NCBI GenBank assembly: GCA_040877545.1
Contig: JBBDNN010000106.1
Span: forward strand, 124,001 to 188,000
Source: Gracilimonas sp040877545
Lineage (GTDB): Bacteria > Bacteroidota > Rhodothermia > Balneolales > Balneolaceae
Direction: 5' to 3'
Length of the DNA stretch: 64,000 nt
The notes under the pieces were generated by a model that worked only from the letters and a program-made list of their open reading frames with translations, was not told the origin of the DNA and did not search any database. The position numbers and the translations under genes are program-made. Shown here piece by piece: positions 9,069 through 19,413 of this stretch; position 1 is the first letter of the stretch; every line of letters begins with the position of its first letter.

Positions 9069-11607
9069 GAACTCTTTTTTGTGGACTTTTAAGATGGCTT
9101 GGCGGGATTCACGTTCAAACCGTCCTAAGCTGTTTCTCTTTATGGCCGCTATTATTGTAGGTGTTGCTGCATTGGTTGCCATCACTTCGTTTCGTGCCAA
9201 TCTGAATATAAGTATTGAAAATCAGGCCAAAGAACTTTTGGGGGCTGATCTTGAAGTAGAACGAAACGCACCTTTTCAGCCTGAATTACAGGAAGTGCTG
9301 GATTCTTTGGGCGGCGAACAATCTACTGCACTCGTATTTACCTCCATGGCATATTTTCCAAAAACAGGAGTAACCAGGCTTTCACAGATCAGGGCGCTGG
9401 AAGGTGGTTTTCCTTTTTATGGTGATTTAATTACCAATCCGGGATCAGCCGCAGCAGAATTTCAGCAAAAGAAATCTGCACTGGTTGATGAGCCTATCAT
9501 GACACAGTTTGGTATAGAAGTAGGAGATTCGGTTAAAATCGGCCAGGTCACCTATCATATTGAAGGCGCTATAATTGAAATTCCAGGCCAACCTGTAGCG
9601 GCTTCATTTCTTGGCCCGCGGGTTATCATTCCTAAAGAAAATGTAGAAGAAACCGGGCTTTTGCAGCGCGGGAGCCGGTTGGAATATCTTGCCTATTATA
9701 AATTTCCAGACGGCACCGATATGTCTGCTGTTGAAGACCGCCTCGGCCAACTGCGGGATAATGACATTCGTTTCAGATTTGATACTGTTCGCGAGCGAAA
9801 AGAAGATGTAGGAGAAGCAATCACCTATCTTTCCAACTTTCTGAACCTGATAGGTTTTATAGCTCTGCTTTTAGGTGGAATTGGAGTAGCCAGCTCTATT
9901 TTTGTCTACATCCGCCAAAAAATAAATACGATTGCGGTTTTACGATGTGTAGGGGTTTCTTCAAATCAGGCTCTGCTGATTTACCTGATACAAGCTGCCG
10001 CCATGGGTTTGATCGGTTCTATAATTGGAGCTATAATTGGCTCCGTAGTTCAGCTTTACCTGCCTTTATTGGTTCAGGATTTTCTACCGGTTGATATAGA
10101 ACTGTACATCTCGTGGGGATCAATATTTATCGGAATTATAGCAGGTCTTTTAATTTCCATTTTATTTGCCTTATTCCCGCTGCTGGCAATTCGCAAAATA
10201 TCTCCCCTTTTCACACTGCGCTCGGTTGAGGTAAATTTAAATAAACTATTGGAAAAGCGGGTTAAGCTTGTATTGAGTGCTATTCTTATTACTTTCATAA
10301 CCGGCTATGCCTGGCTGATGCTTGGTAAGTTCCTGCCTGCACTTTACTTCACCCTTGGATTAATTGCCTGCCTGCTTTTGCTCACAGGTTTTGCCAAACT
10401 GATAATGCACTTCTCAAGATCACTGATTAAGCCAAGCCTTCCCTATGAATGGCGACAGGGGCTCGCTAATTTGTACCGGCCAAATAATCAAACCACCACC
10501 CTGTTACTCACTTTTGGATTGGGGGTCACCATGATAAGCTCGCTTTACCTGACACAAGATATGTTGCTGGGGCAAATTGATTTCAGTGAGCGCGATAATC
10601 TGCCCAATATTGCCCTTTATGATGTTCAGCATGACCAGAATGAGGGAGTGAATGAAATAATTGCAGCTCATAACCTGGAAATAATTCAGAATGTACCCAT
10701 TGTTACTATGAAGCTGCAGCAAATTAACGGCAGAACGACATCCGAGATCATGGAAGACACCAGCCGCCGTGCACGAGGCTGGGCTCTCAACCGGGAATAT
10801 AGATCTACCTATCGGGATTCGCTGGTAGGAACGGAGAGCCTTGAAGATGGCGAATGGATTGGAAGTGTTGGAAACAAGAATGATCCTGTACCTGTTTCGG
10901 TAGAGGTTGGGCTAATGGAAGATCTAAATGCTTCAATCGGCGATACTTTGGTTTGGGATGTACAGGGAATTCCAATATCCAGTTATATAGCCAGCATACG
11001 ATCCGTGGAATGGAGTCAGCCTCAACCTAATTTCTTTGTGGTATTCCCCGCCGGTGTACTTGAACCAGCACCACAATTTTTTGTGACCACCATCAACACT
11101 CCCGATCAACAAGCTTCCCTGAGTTTACAGCGGGAAATTGTGCAGATCTATCCAAATATCTCTGCCATAGATATTAGCCAGGTTATACAAACTATTCGGG
11201 AATTTATAGATAAGATTACCTTCGTAATTCAATTCATCGGCTTGTTCAGTATCATTACAGGCTTAATAGTTTTGGCAGGATCTGCGGCCACCAGCCGTTT
11301 TCAACGGATTCGAGAGGCAGTTTTACTGAGAACTCTTGGAGCGTCAAAAAAGCAGGTGATAAAAATCCAGATAGTTGAATATGTTTTGCTTGGGGTGATG
11401 GCATCCTTAACCGGGCTGATTTTGTCGATTGGAGCAAGTGCCTTAATAGGTTACTTCTATTTTGATATTAATTTTGTCCCCAATTTCCTGATTATCGGTA
11501 TAGAAGTTATAATTCTTACTCTGCTTGTATTGATAATCGGTTTGATTAACACACGTGGAATTCATAACAAACCACCGCTGGAAGTATTGAGAGCTGAGGC
11601 AGCTTAA
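9061..11607 (+). CDS. FtsX-type ABC transporter permease (YbbP-like)
   Basis: Inner membrane permease of 848 residues, the size of YbbP-like proteins with two FtsX domains. A first TM near residues 25-45 is followed by a large periplasmic domain. Then come a cluster of TMs (about 255-380, with SSIFVYIRQKINTIAVLRCVG, the cytoplasmic coupling helix), a second set near 395-455, another periplasmic domain, and a final three-TM FtsX block with EAVLLRTLGASKKQV. The gene overlaps its ATPase by 8 bases. YbbAP complexes have been proposed to extract hydrophobic molecules from the membrane for TesA to act on; whether that holds here is inference. Confidence 0.9.
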   Translation: MNKNSFLWTFKMAWRDSRSNRPKLFLFMAAIIVGVAALVAITSFRANLNISIENQAKELLGADLEVERNAPFQPELQEVLDSLGGEQSTALVFTSMAYFPKTGVTRLSQIRALEGGFPFYGDLITNPGSAAAEFQQKKSALVDEPIMTQFGIEVGDSVKIGQVTYHIEGAIIEIPGQPVAASFLGPRVIIPKENVEETGLLQRGSRLEYLAYYKFPDGTDMSAVEDRLGQLRDNDIRFRFDTVRERKEDVGEAITYLSNFLNLIGFIALLLGGIGVASSIFVYIRQKINTIAVLRCVGVSSNQALLIYLIQAAAMGLIGSIIGAIIGSVVQLYLPLLVQDFLPVDIELYISWGSIFIGIIAGLLISILFALFPLLAIRKISPLFTLRSVEVNLNKLLEKRVKLVLSAILITFITGYAWLMLGKFLPALYFTLGLIACLLLLTGFAKLIMHFSRSLIKPSLPYEWRQGLANLYRPNNQTTTLLLTFGLGVTMISSLYLTQDMLLGQIDFSERDNLPNIALYDVQHDQNEGVNEIIAAHNLEIIQNVPIVTMKLQQINGRTTSEIMEDTSRRARGWALNREYRSTYRDSLVGTESLEDGEWIGSVGNKNDPVPVSVEVGLMEDLNASIGDTLVWDVQGIPISSYIASIRSVEWSQPQPNFFVVFPAGVLEPAPQFFVTTINTPDQQASLSLQREIVQIYPNISAIDISQVIQTIREFIDKITFVIQFIGLFSIITGLIVLAGSAATSRFQRIREAVLLRTLGASKKQVIKIQIVEYVLLGVMASLTGLILSIGASALIGYFYFDINFVPNFLIIGIEVIILTLLVLIIGLINTRGIHNKPPLEVLRAEAA

Positions 11608-11672
11608 TCCAGAGAATCATATTTTGCTGTGAAGTCGTTACTCTTAATAACTAACAGTACAATTTTTGACAC

Positions 11673-12767
11673 ATGAAAAAAATCACCCAAAGAATACCCT
11701 TCCCTTCTTTTTTGAAACATAAGCAGCCTGTTAAAAAACCCGGACTGCCACCAGGTACTCTTCATTTTGTAGGAAAACAGAAACTGGATGAGGTAACCAT
11801 AAAATTATGTGATTATGACACAGAACAATTAGGCGAATATGACCTTCATAAAATTGACGACAGTAAACCCTACCTGGATTCACCTTCTAAAACGTGGCTG
11901 AATATCTGCGGTTTGCATGATGTGGATAAACTAAAGGAGATCTGGAATTATTTTGAGCTGCATCCATTGGTGCAGGAAGATATTATTCATACCAGTCAAC
12001 GCCCAAAAATAGAGCAGTATCCCAATCATTTATTTTTTGTGCTTCGGATGATCAGTGTTTCTGAAGGTGAAGAACTGAATGTTGAACAAGTGAGCATTGT
12101 GCTTGGCAAGAATTATGTCCTCTCTTTTCAGGAAGATGATATTCCAATATTTGAACCTGTATTACACCGCCTTAGAAGCGCAGCACCCCGTTTACGAAAA
12201 AGCGGCCCGGATTATCTTGCTTATGCCTTAGTTGATACCATTGTAGACCATTATTTTAAAATTCTTGAACACATAGGAGATGAGATCGAGATTCTTGAAG
12301 ATAAAATCCTTGAAGATTTTGATAATTCCATTCCCGAACGAATTCATGCACTTCGCAGAAAGCTCATCTTTTTCAGAAAATCAATCTGGCCGATGCGCGA
12401 CAACCTGAACATGCTCTTGCGGGATGAATCTCCCTTTATTGATGAAGGGCAAAAAATCTACTTCCGGGATGTAAACGATCACCTTGTCCAAATCATTGAT
12501 GGGCTGGAAAACTATCGGGATATGGTGATTGGAATGCTGGACATGTATATGTCTCAGGTAAGTAACAAAATGAACGAGGTGATGAAAGTGTTAACTATTA
12601 TAGCCACTATTTTTATCCCTCTTACTTTTATAGCCGGTGTGTATGGAATGAATTTTGAAAATATGCCGGAATTGAAATGGAACTGGGCCTATCCGGCGTT
12701 ATGGGTTATTATGATTACAGTTACGGCAGGTATGATTTATTTCTTCAAGAGAAAAAACTGGATTTAA
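11673..12767 (+). CDS. corA: Magnesium/cobalt transporter CorA
   Basis: Pentameric Mg2+ (and Co2+/Ni2+) channel of the inner membrane. The 364-residue protein has a long cytoplasmic alpha/beta N-domain and a helical stalk. Two C-terminal TMs flank the diagnostic YGMNF signature (GMN at 325-327), followed by the MPE loop and a Lys/Arg-rich end (FFKRKNWI). Length is normal. It stands alone: 65 bases after the permease gene on the same strand and convergent with the outer membrane protein gene, only 21 bases from it. Confidence 0.95.
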   Translation: MKKITQRIPFPSFLKHKQPVKKPGLPPGTLHFVGKQKLDEVTIKLCDYDTEQLGEYDLHKIDDSKPYLDSPSKTWLNICGLHDVDKLKEIWNYFELHPLVQEDIIHTSQRPKIEQYPNHLFFVLRMISVSEGEELNVEQVSIVLGKNYVLSFQEDDIPIFEPVLHRLRSAAPRLRKSGPDYLAYALVDTIVDHYFKILEHIGDEIEILEDKILEDFDNSIPERIHALRRKLIFFRKSIWPMRDNLNMLLRDESPFIDEGQKIYFRDVNDHLVQIIDGLENYRDMVIGMLDMYMSQVSNKMNEVMKVLTIIATIFIPLTFIAGVYGMNFENMPELKWNWAYPALWVIMITVTAGMIYFFKRKNWI

Positions 12768-12788
12768 ACATCACAATAAAAAAATCTC

Positions 12789-14300
12789 TTAGAATAAGAT
12801 CTTAATACCAGCAAGAATATTTAGTTTATTAATGCTCTCGGCGATAGTTTCCTGCCTGTATTCTCCAGCCATATCATCATAATAGGAATAAGCGACAGAG
12901 CGGTCATCCCAAAGTGCATATTGTGCGGCTACATCCAAAAGGATACTTTCGGTAATATTGACTCCAACTCCACCTGAAATGATGTTTTTATCGGCTTCAA
13001 AAATCCTGCTTCTTCCGGGCAAATAGGCATATCCGGCCTTTAGTTCTACCTGATCATTTACCTGGTATTTAACACCCGCTTTTAAATTGATCACCATTTT
13101 ATAATCGTTAACCATTGCACTATCTAATTCTGCTTCTTGCTCCCGTAGAATACGCTCTTCATTAAAACCACCAACATCTGAGGCTGTAATCAGGTCCAAA
13201 TCAAGATTTGAATAATTGATGAATTCGGCTGATGTGGAAATACTGAAATTCCCAATATCCGTTGCAGCAAAACCAATATTTAGCTGGCCGGGTTTGGAGA
13301 TTTTATACGTGTAATCTCCTTCCAGATCATATTCAAATGGAGCTGAGCCATCATCAAGGTTTGTCTCTATGGAAGAATAGTAATTTTCGTTAATTGTAAG
13401 GGATGATGGTAACAGGTAACTGGCACCAACATTAAAATTAGGTGAGATTTTATAAATTAATCCGGCTCTTATTGCAAAGCCAATAACATCAGCATCAATT
13501 TCATCATGGGTTAAAATATTATCAATATCTGAACCTGCTATAAAATCACCATCGTAATCATTTCGATCATCCACTTCTAAGAAATCTCTTTGGTAAGTAT
13601 AGGTTCCGGCTGTTAATCCACCAGAAACTCCGACATATAAATTTTTCTGAAATTCAGTTCCGAAAAAGAAAGAGTACTCACCCATATTGGTGGTATATGT
13701 TGTACGGGCATCTTGTGTTATTCCAGGGTAATCAATGCCAATTCTAAAAATAGACTCCAGAAAAGTGGAGTCTTCCGTAGCATAATCGATGGCAAATGTT
13801 TCAAAAGCTAAATCATAATAATCGCTGCCGGGATCTTCAAAATGGTCTGTAATTGTGCTCTCGGAATTTCTGCCGCCAAATTCATTTATCCTGTTTTGGC
13901 TGGTATGAAGGTTGTAACCGCCGCCAATTACAAATTTCCCTTGATCCGTTGGCAGTTCGTATATAAAACCAAGATTACTTAGCCTGTTTAGTTTATCCTC
14001 TGAATCAATAGTATTTCCGAGGTAGGTGTTTTGTTGCTCCAGAGAACTATTCAACATGCCCACATTAAAGTAGCTCTCATTGATTAATGCCACACTTGCG
14101 GGATTATCCAAAAAGCTGCCAAAACCATTTGAAGTTGCCACTGAAGGAACAAAACCGGAGGCGGCATCACCGTTTATATTCATCGTACTAAACTGTAATG
14201 CTAAGTTTGAATACGACACCTGGCTGTTCCCATCCTGGGCGAAAAGGGGGTTTATTGAAAGTACCAAGGGTATCAAGAGAAGATGTAATTTCCTCATCAT
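12789..14300 (-). CDS. FadL/OmpP1-like outer membrane beta-barrel protein
   Basis: A 503-residue secreted protein with a signal peptide (cleavage near LFAQD) and alternating amphipathic strands typical of a beta-barrel. The early NPASVALI motif and overall pattern resemble the OmpP1/FadL/TodX family of hydrophobic-compound channels; several Asp-rich loops would face outward. The family call is by pattern only. It starts 36 bases downstream of the Ser/Arg-rich lipoprotein gene on the same strand, so the two may be co-transcribed. Confidence 0.6.
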   Translation of the reverse strand: MMRKLHLLLIPLVLSINPLFAQDGNSQVSYSNLALQFSTMNINGDAASGFVPSVATSNGFGSFLDNPASVALINESYFNVGMLNSSLEQQNTYLGNTIDSEDKLNRLSNLGFIYELPTDQGKFVIGGGYNLHTSQNRINEFGGRNSESTITDHFEDPGSDYYDLAFETFAIDYATEDSTFLESIFRIGIDYPGITQDARTTYTTNMGEYSFFFGTEFQKNLYVGVSGGLTAGTYTYQRDFLEVDDRNDYDGDFIAGSDIDNILTHDEIDADVIGFAIRAGLIYKISPNFNVGASYLLPSSLTINENYYSSIETNLDDGSAPFEYDLEGDYTYKISKPGQLNIGFAATDIGNFSISTSAEFINYSNLDLDLITASDVGGFNEERILREQEAELDSAMVNDYKMVINLKAGVKYQVNDQVELKAGYAYLPGRSRIFEADKNIISGGVGVNITESILLDVAAQYALWDDRSVAYSYYDDMAGEYRQETIAESINKLNILAGIKILF

Positions 14301-14336
14301 GAGCTTTAAATATAGAATTTGAATTATGCTTACTTC

Positions 14337-15680
14337 TTAATTACCGCGGCTTCTTTTAGATGAACTACTGCTTCCGCTACTTCCAGAAGATCTGCTTGAC
14401 GAAGAACTTTTGGAAACATTTGACCTTGACCTTGTATTGGAAGGTGTGGAAGTTTTTACACGGCTGGACCTGGTACTTCTCTGTACAGATCGGTTAGAAG
14501 ATTTTGAACTTCTCACATTAGTGCTTCTGGATGATGTATTAAAGAAGCTTTTAACACCAGAGGAAAAAGTTGACCTTTGTACTCTCTTGGAAGGAATTGT
14601 ATAAGTTGGTGCTTTACTATTTTTTATCCGGCTCCTGACCGCTTCGTTAGATGAAGAGGTATTTGAATTGGAACTGCTGCTGAGATTTGAACCAGAACCT
14701 CTTGACCTGCTGCTTCCACTACTACTGCTACCAGATGATGAACGATCTTTTCCAACAGAAGAACCTCTTCCAGTGCTTCTGCTATTTCCAGATCGAGATG
14801 AGCTACCTCGTTCTACTGCAGGAGTACTTCGTCCTGTAGATCGGGTTCTGCCTACAGATGAACCCTTACGGGTGTTAGTTGTTCCTGAACTCCTTACCCT
14901 TGTATTTCCGGATGAAGTGTTCCCAGACCGCACTCTTGAATTTACTGTTCCTCTTGAGCGAACGGTATTTCCGTCATTGCTTTTATAGCCGGATCGGGTT
15001 CTGGAATTGCCATTATTTGTAAGCCCGGAGCTTCTTGGACCTTTCCGGTAAATTTCTGCGTCTCTGCTATATCGCTGGCTTTTATGGTACGTGTTGTATA
15101 CATAAATATTCGAGTAGTATGGATTTCCCCAATAGCTGCCGTAATAGTAGCCATGATGTGGATAGCGGTAATAACCGAAACCGTGATTATAATAGCTCGC
15201 ATAGCCTAATGAAAAACCGTAGAAACCAAACCCAGCATACCAACCACTATTATAATAAGGGCTGTAGTGATTCATATACCATCTATCATAAGCCCAGGGG
15301 GTATACCCGTAAACGTATCGGTCGCGATAAGCACTTCTGTATCCATCATCAAAACCATCATCGTACCCCTCCCAATAATACTTATCGGCATAATGTTCCT
15401 GATACCACTGCTCGGTTTCAAAATCTTTATAATAAATTTCTGCTTCTTCGAGAGCTCTTTGTTCATCTACATATTCCTCTTCAGAATAATAGGCTTCAGA
15501 ATCCGCTTCCTCCCCAGCAACATCTTTGCCTTCTTCATAGCCATCCCATACATAATAATCGGCATATTTATCCTCCCCTAAAGGAAAACGATCGGTAGTT
15601 TGGAATTGGGTATAGCATCCTGTTACAAAAAATGCTAAAAGCACAATAGAAAGGCGGTTTGTAAATTTTGAAAGTCTCAT
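14337..15680 (-). CDS. Tyr/Gly- and Ser/Arg-rich low-complexity lipoprotein
   Basis: No enzymatic family recognised. I take ATG 15680 as the start because AGGAG lies 8 bases upstream; an in-frame ATG at 15707 lacks this. The 447-residue protein has a lipobox signal (FFVTGC) and an acidic segment rich in Glu/Asp/Tyr (about 25-110). A Tyr/Gly/Trp/His-rich stretch follows (about 120-205), and then some 240 residues almost wholly of Ser, Arg, Gly, Asn and Thr with repeated SGNTR/RSRG-type units. That tail should be disordered and strongly basic. A surface matrix or polyanion-binding role is possible but unproven. Confidence 0.7.
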   Translation of the reverse strand: MRLSKFTNRLSIVLLAFFVTGCYTQFQTTDRFPLGEDKYADYYVWDGYEEGKDVAGEEADSEAYYSEEEYVDEQRALEEAEIYYKDFETEQWYQEHYADKYYWEGYDDGFDDGYRSAYRDRYVYGYTPWAYDRWYMNHYSPYYNSGWYAGFGFYGFSLGYASYYNHGFGYYRYPHHGYYYGSYWGNPYYSNIYVYNTYHKSQRYSRDAEIYRKGPRSSGLTNNGNSRTRSGYKSNDGNTVRSRGTVNSRVRSGNTSSGNTRVRSSGTTNTRKGSSVGRTRSTGRSTPAVERGSSSRSGNSRSTGRGSSVGKDRSSSGSSSSGSSRSRGSGSNLSSSSNSNTSSSNEAVRSRIKNSKAPTYTIPSKRVQRSTFSSGVKSFFNTSSRSTNVRSSKSSNRSVQRSTRSSRVKTSTPSNTRSRSNVSKSSSSSRSSGSSGSSSSSKRSRGN

Positions 15681-15766
15681 GGCCTGCTCCTTTTCGGGTA
15701 TTTTCAATTTCTATACCAATATCAAATACTTCACCCGGTATTTCTATCACATGATAATGTTAGCAA

Positions 15767-16399
15767 CTATATTTCTCCACGTAAAGATTTTGCAATCACT
15801 TCTGCTTTTGAGTTAACGTGTAGCTTCTTATAAATATTTCGTATGTGAGCGCGAACGGTATCGATAGAGATATCAAATCGGTCAGCGATCATTTTATAGC
15901 TAAGGCCATCAACAAGGCCATTCACAATATCCTGCTCGCGATTTGTAAGCATACTGTCTTCATTCTTTTTCGGCGCTTCTTTATTAAAATGAGAGATTAC
16001 CTTTCGCGCAATCTGGGGCGACATAGGTGCTCCGCCTTTTAGTAGATTCTCTATAGACTCTTTTATCTCCGGAAGTGAAGTATGTTTCAATAAATACCCA
16101 GAGGCGCCGGCTTTTAGGGAATCAAATATTTTATGAGAGTCATGATAAATAGTAAGCATAATAATTTCGATCTCAGGGTACTTGGATTTTATGATTTCCA
16201 TTCCCTTTATACCGGACATCCCGGGCAATTGTATATCCATTAATATAACATCCGGCTTTTGATGTTCTTCAAGGTGTTCCAGCATTTCCTCGACAGTATC
16301 TACAGCTACCGGGCATTCCATTTCTTCCTGCATATCCAGGTAACGCTGAATCAGGTTTCTGATTTTTACATTGTCTTCTACAATTCCTATAACTGCCAT
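15767..16399 (-). CDS. Two-component response regulator, NarL/FixJ family
   Basis: Cytoplasmic DNA-binding regulator of 210 residues. The receiver domain (1-120) has acidic residues VEDN, phospho-acceptor Asp55 in LMDIQLPGMSG and the Lys of LLKHTS. The C-terminal LuxR-type HTH reads LTNREQDIV...YKMIADRFDISIDTVRAHIRNIYKKL. Its gene starts 18 bases downstream of the histidine kinase stop, forming a cognate pair. Target genes are not evident; the neighbouring lipoprotein and outer membrane protein genes, on the same strand downstream, are candidates. Confidence 0.94.
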   Translation of the reverse strand: MAVIGIVEDNVKIRNLIQRYLDMQEEMECPVAVDTVEEMLEHLEEHQKPDVILMDIQLPGMSGIKGMEIIKSKYPEIEIIMLTIYHDSHKIFDSLKAGASGYLLKHTSLPEIKESIENLLKGGAPMSPQIARKVISHFNKEAPKKNEDSMLTNREQDIVNGLVDGLSYKMIADRFDISIDTVRAHIRNIYKKLHVNSKAEVIAKSLRGEI

Positions 16400-16417
16400 G
16401 ATAATTATGCTTTAAAT

Positions 16418-19282
16418 TTACAATTTACCTTTCACGGAAATCTTAAAACCATTTTCATTCTTAAATTCAATATCAGCGCCAATTCTTTTTGCCCGCATTT
16501 CCATATTTCTTAACCCTTGCCCGCTCTTCTTCTTACCTAAGTCTGCCGTGCCATTATCAAAAATGGTAAATTCAAATGAACCATTCCTGCTATGCATTTT
16601 AATATTAACCTGATCACCATTTGAATATTTGGCAATGTTGTTTACTGATTCCTTAAATATAAGATACAGGTTCTCTTTGAGTGATACAGATAGTTTATTA
16701 TCCATATTCAAATCTTCAAAGTGATAGTTAACCCTCATGTTTTTCTGCTCCAGTGTATTTAAAATATAATCCTGCATTCTATCTGTTAAATCACCCAGAG
16801 TATCGTTACGAGCATCAATAGACCATACAATATCATCCAGGCTGGATACGATTTTTCTGCACTGTCTTCCAATTTGGTTGAGCGATTTTTTGAATTCTGA
16901 ATCTGCATCACCAGCCTGCAAAAAATCTGATTGCAAAGCTATTTCGGTCAAACTAGCCCCAACATCATCGTGCAAATCACTTGCAATACGGACTCTCATT
17001 CTCTCAATATCTACCATTTTACGTACACGATAGTAATTATAGAAAAGTAAAATGATGCCGATCATGATGAGTAGAATGAGAAGATAAAACCACCATTGCA
17101 TCCAATAAGGTGCTGTGATAGAAAAACTTATCGTTTCTATATCCTGGCTCCATGCGCCGGTGGCATTTCGTGCATGAACCTCAAAAGTATAATTTCCCGG
17201 AGGCAGCGATGGATATTTCGCGCTTCGGGCAGTTGTCCGCTGCCATCCCGGATCTATCTCACTGAGCCGGTATTCATACACTATTCGATTTGGTGCAGTA
17301 AAATTTATGCCTGAATATGTTATCTCTACAAAATTTTCGTCAGATGGTAATTTCAATTCTTTCACAGAACCATACTCCCGTCCGGATGCATTTATTCCAA
17401 TTATATGTACCTGAGGTGGCACCGGATTTCCTTCATAAGCAACCGGATCAAAATGGCTAACACCTTCCACACTCCCAAACCAAAAATGGCCATCACGATC
17501 TTCAAAAACAGCGCCTAAATTTAGCTCATTTGCTATCAATCCCTGTTCTTTGGTCAGAAGTTGAAATGCCTGTTCCTGATCAGTTTCACTTCCAAAATAA
17601 ATACTCGCATCAAAACGAATAACCCCATTTGTACTTCCAATCCAGTAATGCCCGTCTTTGCTCTGATCAATAAAATAACATACCCGGTCAGGCAAACCAT
17701 CCTGGGGGGTGATGCTTTGAAAACGCAGGCCATCAAACCAGGCAATGCCGCCAAAAGTGGAAACCCAGATAGTACCATCTCTATCTTTAAGGATATTCAT
17801 CACTCCATTATTAGGCAGCCCTTCCTGAATAGCAAAACTCTGAAATTCTTCATCTTTAAATTGGGACACACCTCCATAAGTTGCAATCCATACAGATCCA
17901 TTTTCCCCTTCAACCGAACCTAATACCGTATTGCTTGCGAGGCCATTTTCCTCGTTATATAAGGTGAAATGTTCGCCATCATACCTGACAATGCCATCCT
18001 CGTAGGTACTAATCCAAAAAACCCCGGAAGAAGTTTCCATAATATCTCTGACCTTTCGGAATGGAAATTGATCATCACTGAAGATTTTTAAATCACTGCC
18101 ATCCAACCTGGCAAGGCCTTCTCTCATCCCGATCCACATTGTTTGGTATGAATCGGTGAATATTTTATAAACCTGATTATCCGGCAGGCGGCTATTTAAA
18201 CCATAGTCATTAAATACACCATCAGAAACTGAGGTTACTCCTCCGCCATACATACCAATCCAAATATTGTCCTCATATTCAGTGATAGAAGTAACGAGGT
18301 TATTGGGCAATCCATGATCGGTGCTAAAGTTTTCAAAGTAATCGCCAAGAAAAAGATTTACTCCACCGCCATAAGTTCCAAACCATAGATTCCCCTCCCG
18401 GTCTATAATTGAGGAATAAATTATTTGATTTGATAATCCCGAACCAACCTGGTAGTTCCTGAAATTCTCTCCGTCATAAAAACTGATTCCTTCTTCGGTG
18501 CCAGCCCAAACCCCACCATCTTCTGTAATTGATACAGTTCGCACCTGGTTATTAACCAAGCCTGTTGATTCGTTGATGATTTCCAGTTCACCATCATTAT
18601 AGCGAACCAGGCCGCTTCTGCTGGCTATCCAGACATTCCCCCTCTTATCAAATTCAATATCCCAAATGCGATTATCCGGTAATCCACTTTCTGTTGTAAA
18701 TGTTCGGAAATTGCCATCTCTTAAAATGGTTAAACCATCACGTGTAGCAAACCAGATCGCTCCATTTTCATTTTCGGTAATTGCTCTCACTGAATTATCA
18801 CCCAACCCATTTGAGGTGGAATACTGAATGAGGTTGTCATCATCTGAATATTGCCAAACGCCCTCTCCGTCTGTTCCAAACCACAGATTACCTAATCTAT
18901 CCTGGAAAATACTTATTACTGAAGAATTAAGAAGTGGTTCAAATACCGGGGCGCTGTAAATACTGTCGCTTTGCATATAATTAATACCCGATTCAGTTCC
19001 AATCCAAATAACCCCATTATCAGCTTTATACAGAGATTGAATCCTGTTATTATTCAAGCCTTTTTCTTCGAAGAAATTTTCAAAGCGGATGCCATCAAAC
19101 CTGTTCAGCCCGTATCCTGTCCCCAGCCAGATATACCCCGCATCATCCTGCACTACAGCATTAACCACAGATTCGCTTAACCCTTGTTCGATTGAATAGG
19201 TGCGGAAGGGGTAGCGCTGGGCTTCTGTAATTTCATAAAAGCCTGTAAGCAGCAAACATATGACAATAACTTTTTTCATCAT
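16418..19282 (-). CDS. Reg_prop/Y_Y_Y sensor histidine kinase (HisKA_3)
   Basis: Membrane sensor of 954 residues. A signal peptide (1-21) is followed by about fourteen two-component propeller repeats (each with an IWIGT or VWIAT-like core), which should fold as two seven-bladed beta-propellers. A Y_Y_Y domain follows (about 640-715), then one TM (about 730-752, WWFYLLILLIMIGIILLF). The HisKA_3 dimerisation domain has phospho-acceptor His771 in SDLHDDVG. The HATPase_c domain has the N-box KESVNNIAKYSN and the G-box GQGLRNMEMRAKRIG. No receiver or AraC domain is attached, so this is a classical kinase working with the NarL-type regulator next to it and not a hybrid. Ligand unknown. Confidence 0.93.
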   Translation of the reverse strand: MMKKVIVICLLLTGFYEITEAQRYPFRTYSIEQGLSESVVNAVVQDDAGYIWLGTGYGLNRFDGIRFENFFEEKGLNNNRIQSLYKADNGVIWIGTESGINYMQSDSIYSAPVFEPLLNSSVISIFQDRLGNLWFGTDGEGVWQYSDDDNLIQYSTSNGLGDNSVRAITENENGAIWFATRDGLTILRDGNFRTFTTESGLPDNRIWDIEFDKRGNVWIASRSGLVRYNDGELEIINESTGLVNNQVRTVSITEDGGVWAGTEEGISFYDGENFRNYQVGSGLSNQIIYSSIIDREGNLWFGTYGGGVNLFLGDYFENFSTDHGLPNNLVTSITEYEDNIWIGMYGGGVTSVSDGVFNDYGLNSRLPDNQVYKIFTDSYQTMWIGMREGLARLDGSDLKIFSDDQFPFRKVRDIMETSSGVFWISTYEDGIVRYDGEHFTLYNEENGLASNTVLGSVEGENGSVWIATYGGVSQFKDEEFQSFAIQEGLPNNGVMNILKDRDGTIWVSTFGGIAWFDGLRFQSITPQDGLPDRVCYFIDQSKDGHYWIGSTNGVIRFDASIYFGSETDQEQAFQLLTKEQGLIANELNLGAVFEDRDGHFWFGSVEGVSHFDPVAYEGNPVPPQVHIIGINASGREYGSVKELKLPSDENFVEITYSGINFTAPNRIVYEYRLSEIDPGWQRTTARSAKYPSLPPGNYTFEVHARNATGAWSQDIETISFSITAPYWMQWWFYLLILLIMIGIILLFYNYYRVRKMVDIERMRVRIASDLHDDVGASLTEIALQSDFLQAGDADSEFKKSLNQIGRQCRKIVSSLDDIVWSIDARNDTLGDLTDRMQDYILNTLEQKNMRVNYHFEDLNMDNKLSVSLKENLYLIFKESVNNIAKYSNGDQVNIKMHSRNGSFEFTIFDNGTADLGKKKSGQGLRNMEMRAKRIGADIEFKNENGFKISVKGKL

Positions 19283-19413
19283 CTTGAATGTAACGGAAAG
19301 AAAGGGAGTTTAGTAGAACGTTTTAGATTCAAATCTGTTAATCAACATCATGCTTTATAGGTAAAGGATCTTTTATTATAATCGAGTTAATAATAACCTG
19401 CCAATTAGTGATT

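Noticed and set aside
14668..14988. Leu/Pro/Glu-rich open frame on the plus strand
   Set aside because: It is antisense to the Ser/Arg-rich lipoprotein; the biased codons of that gene produce long shadow frames on the other strand.
15035..15598. 187-codon open frame on the plus strand
   Set aside because: Antisense to the Tyr/Gly-rich part of the same lipoprotein; His/Asn-rich composition reflects complementary Tyr and Gly codons, not a real protein.
16418..19282. Hybrid two-component system (HTCS) controlling a glycan locus
   Set aside because: The protein ends after the ATPase domain; there is no receiver or AraC domain, and a separate NarL-type regulator is adjacent.
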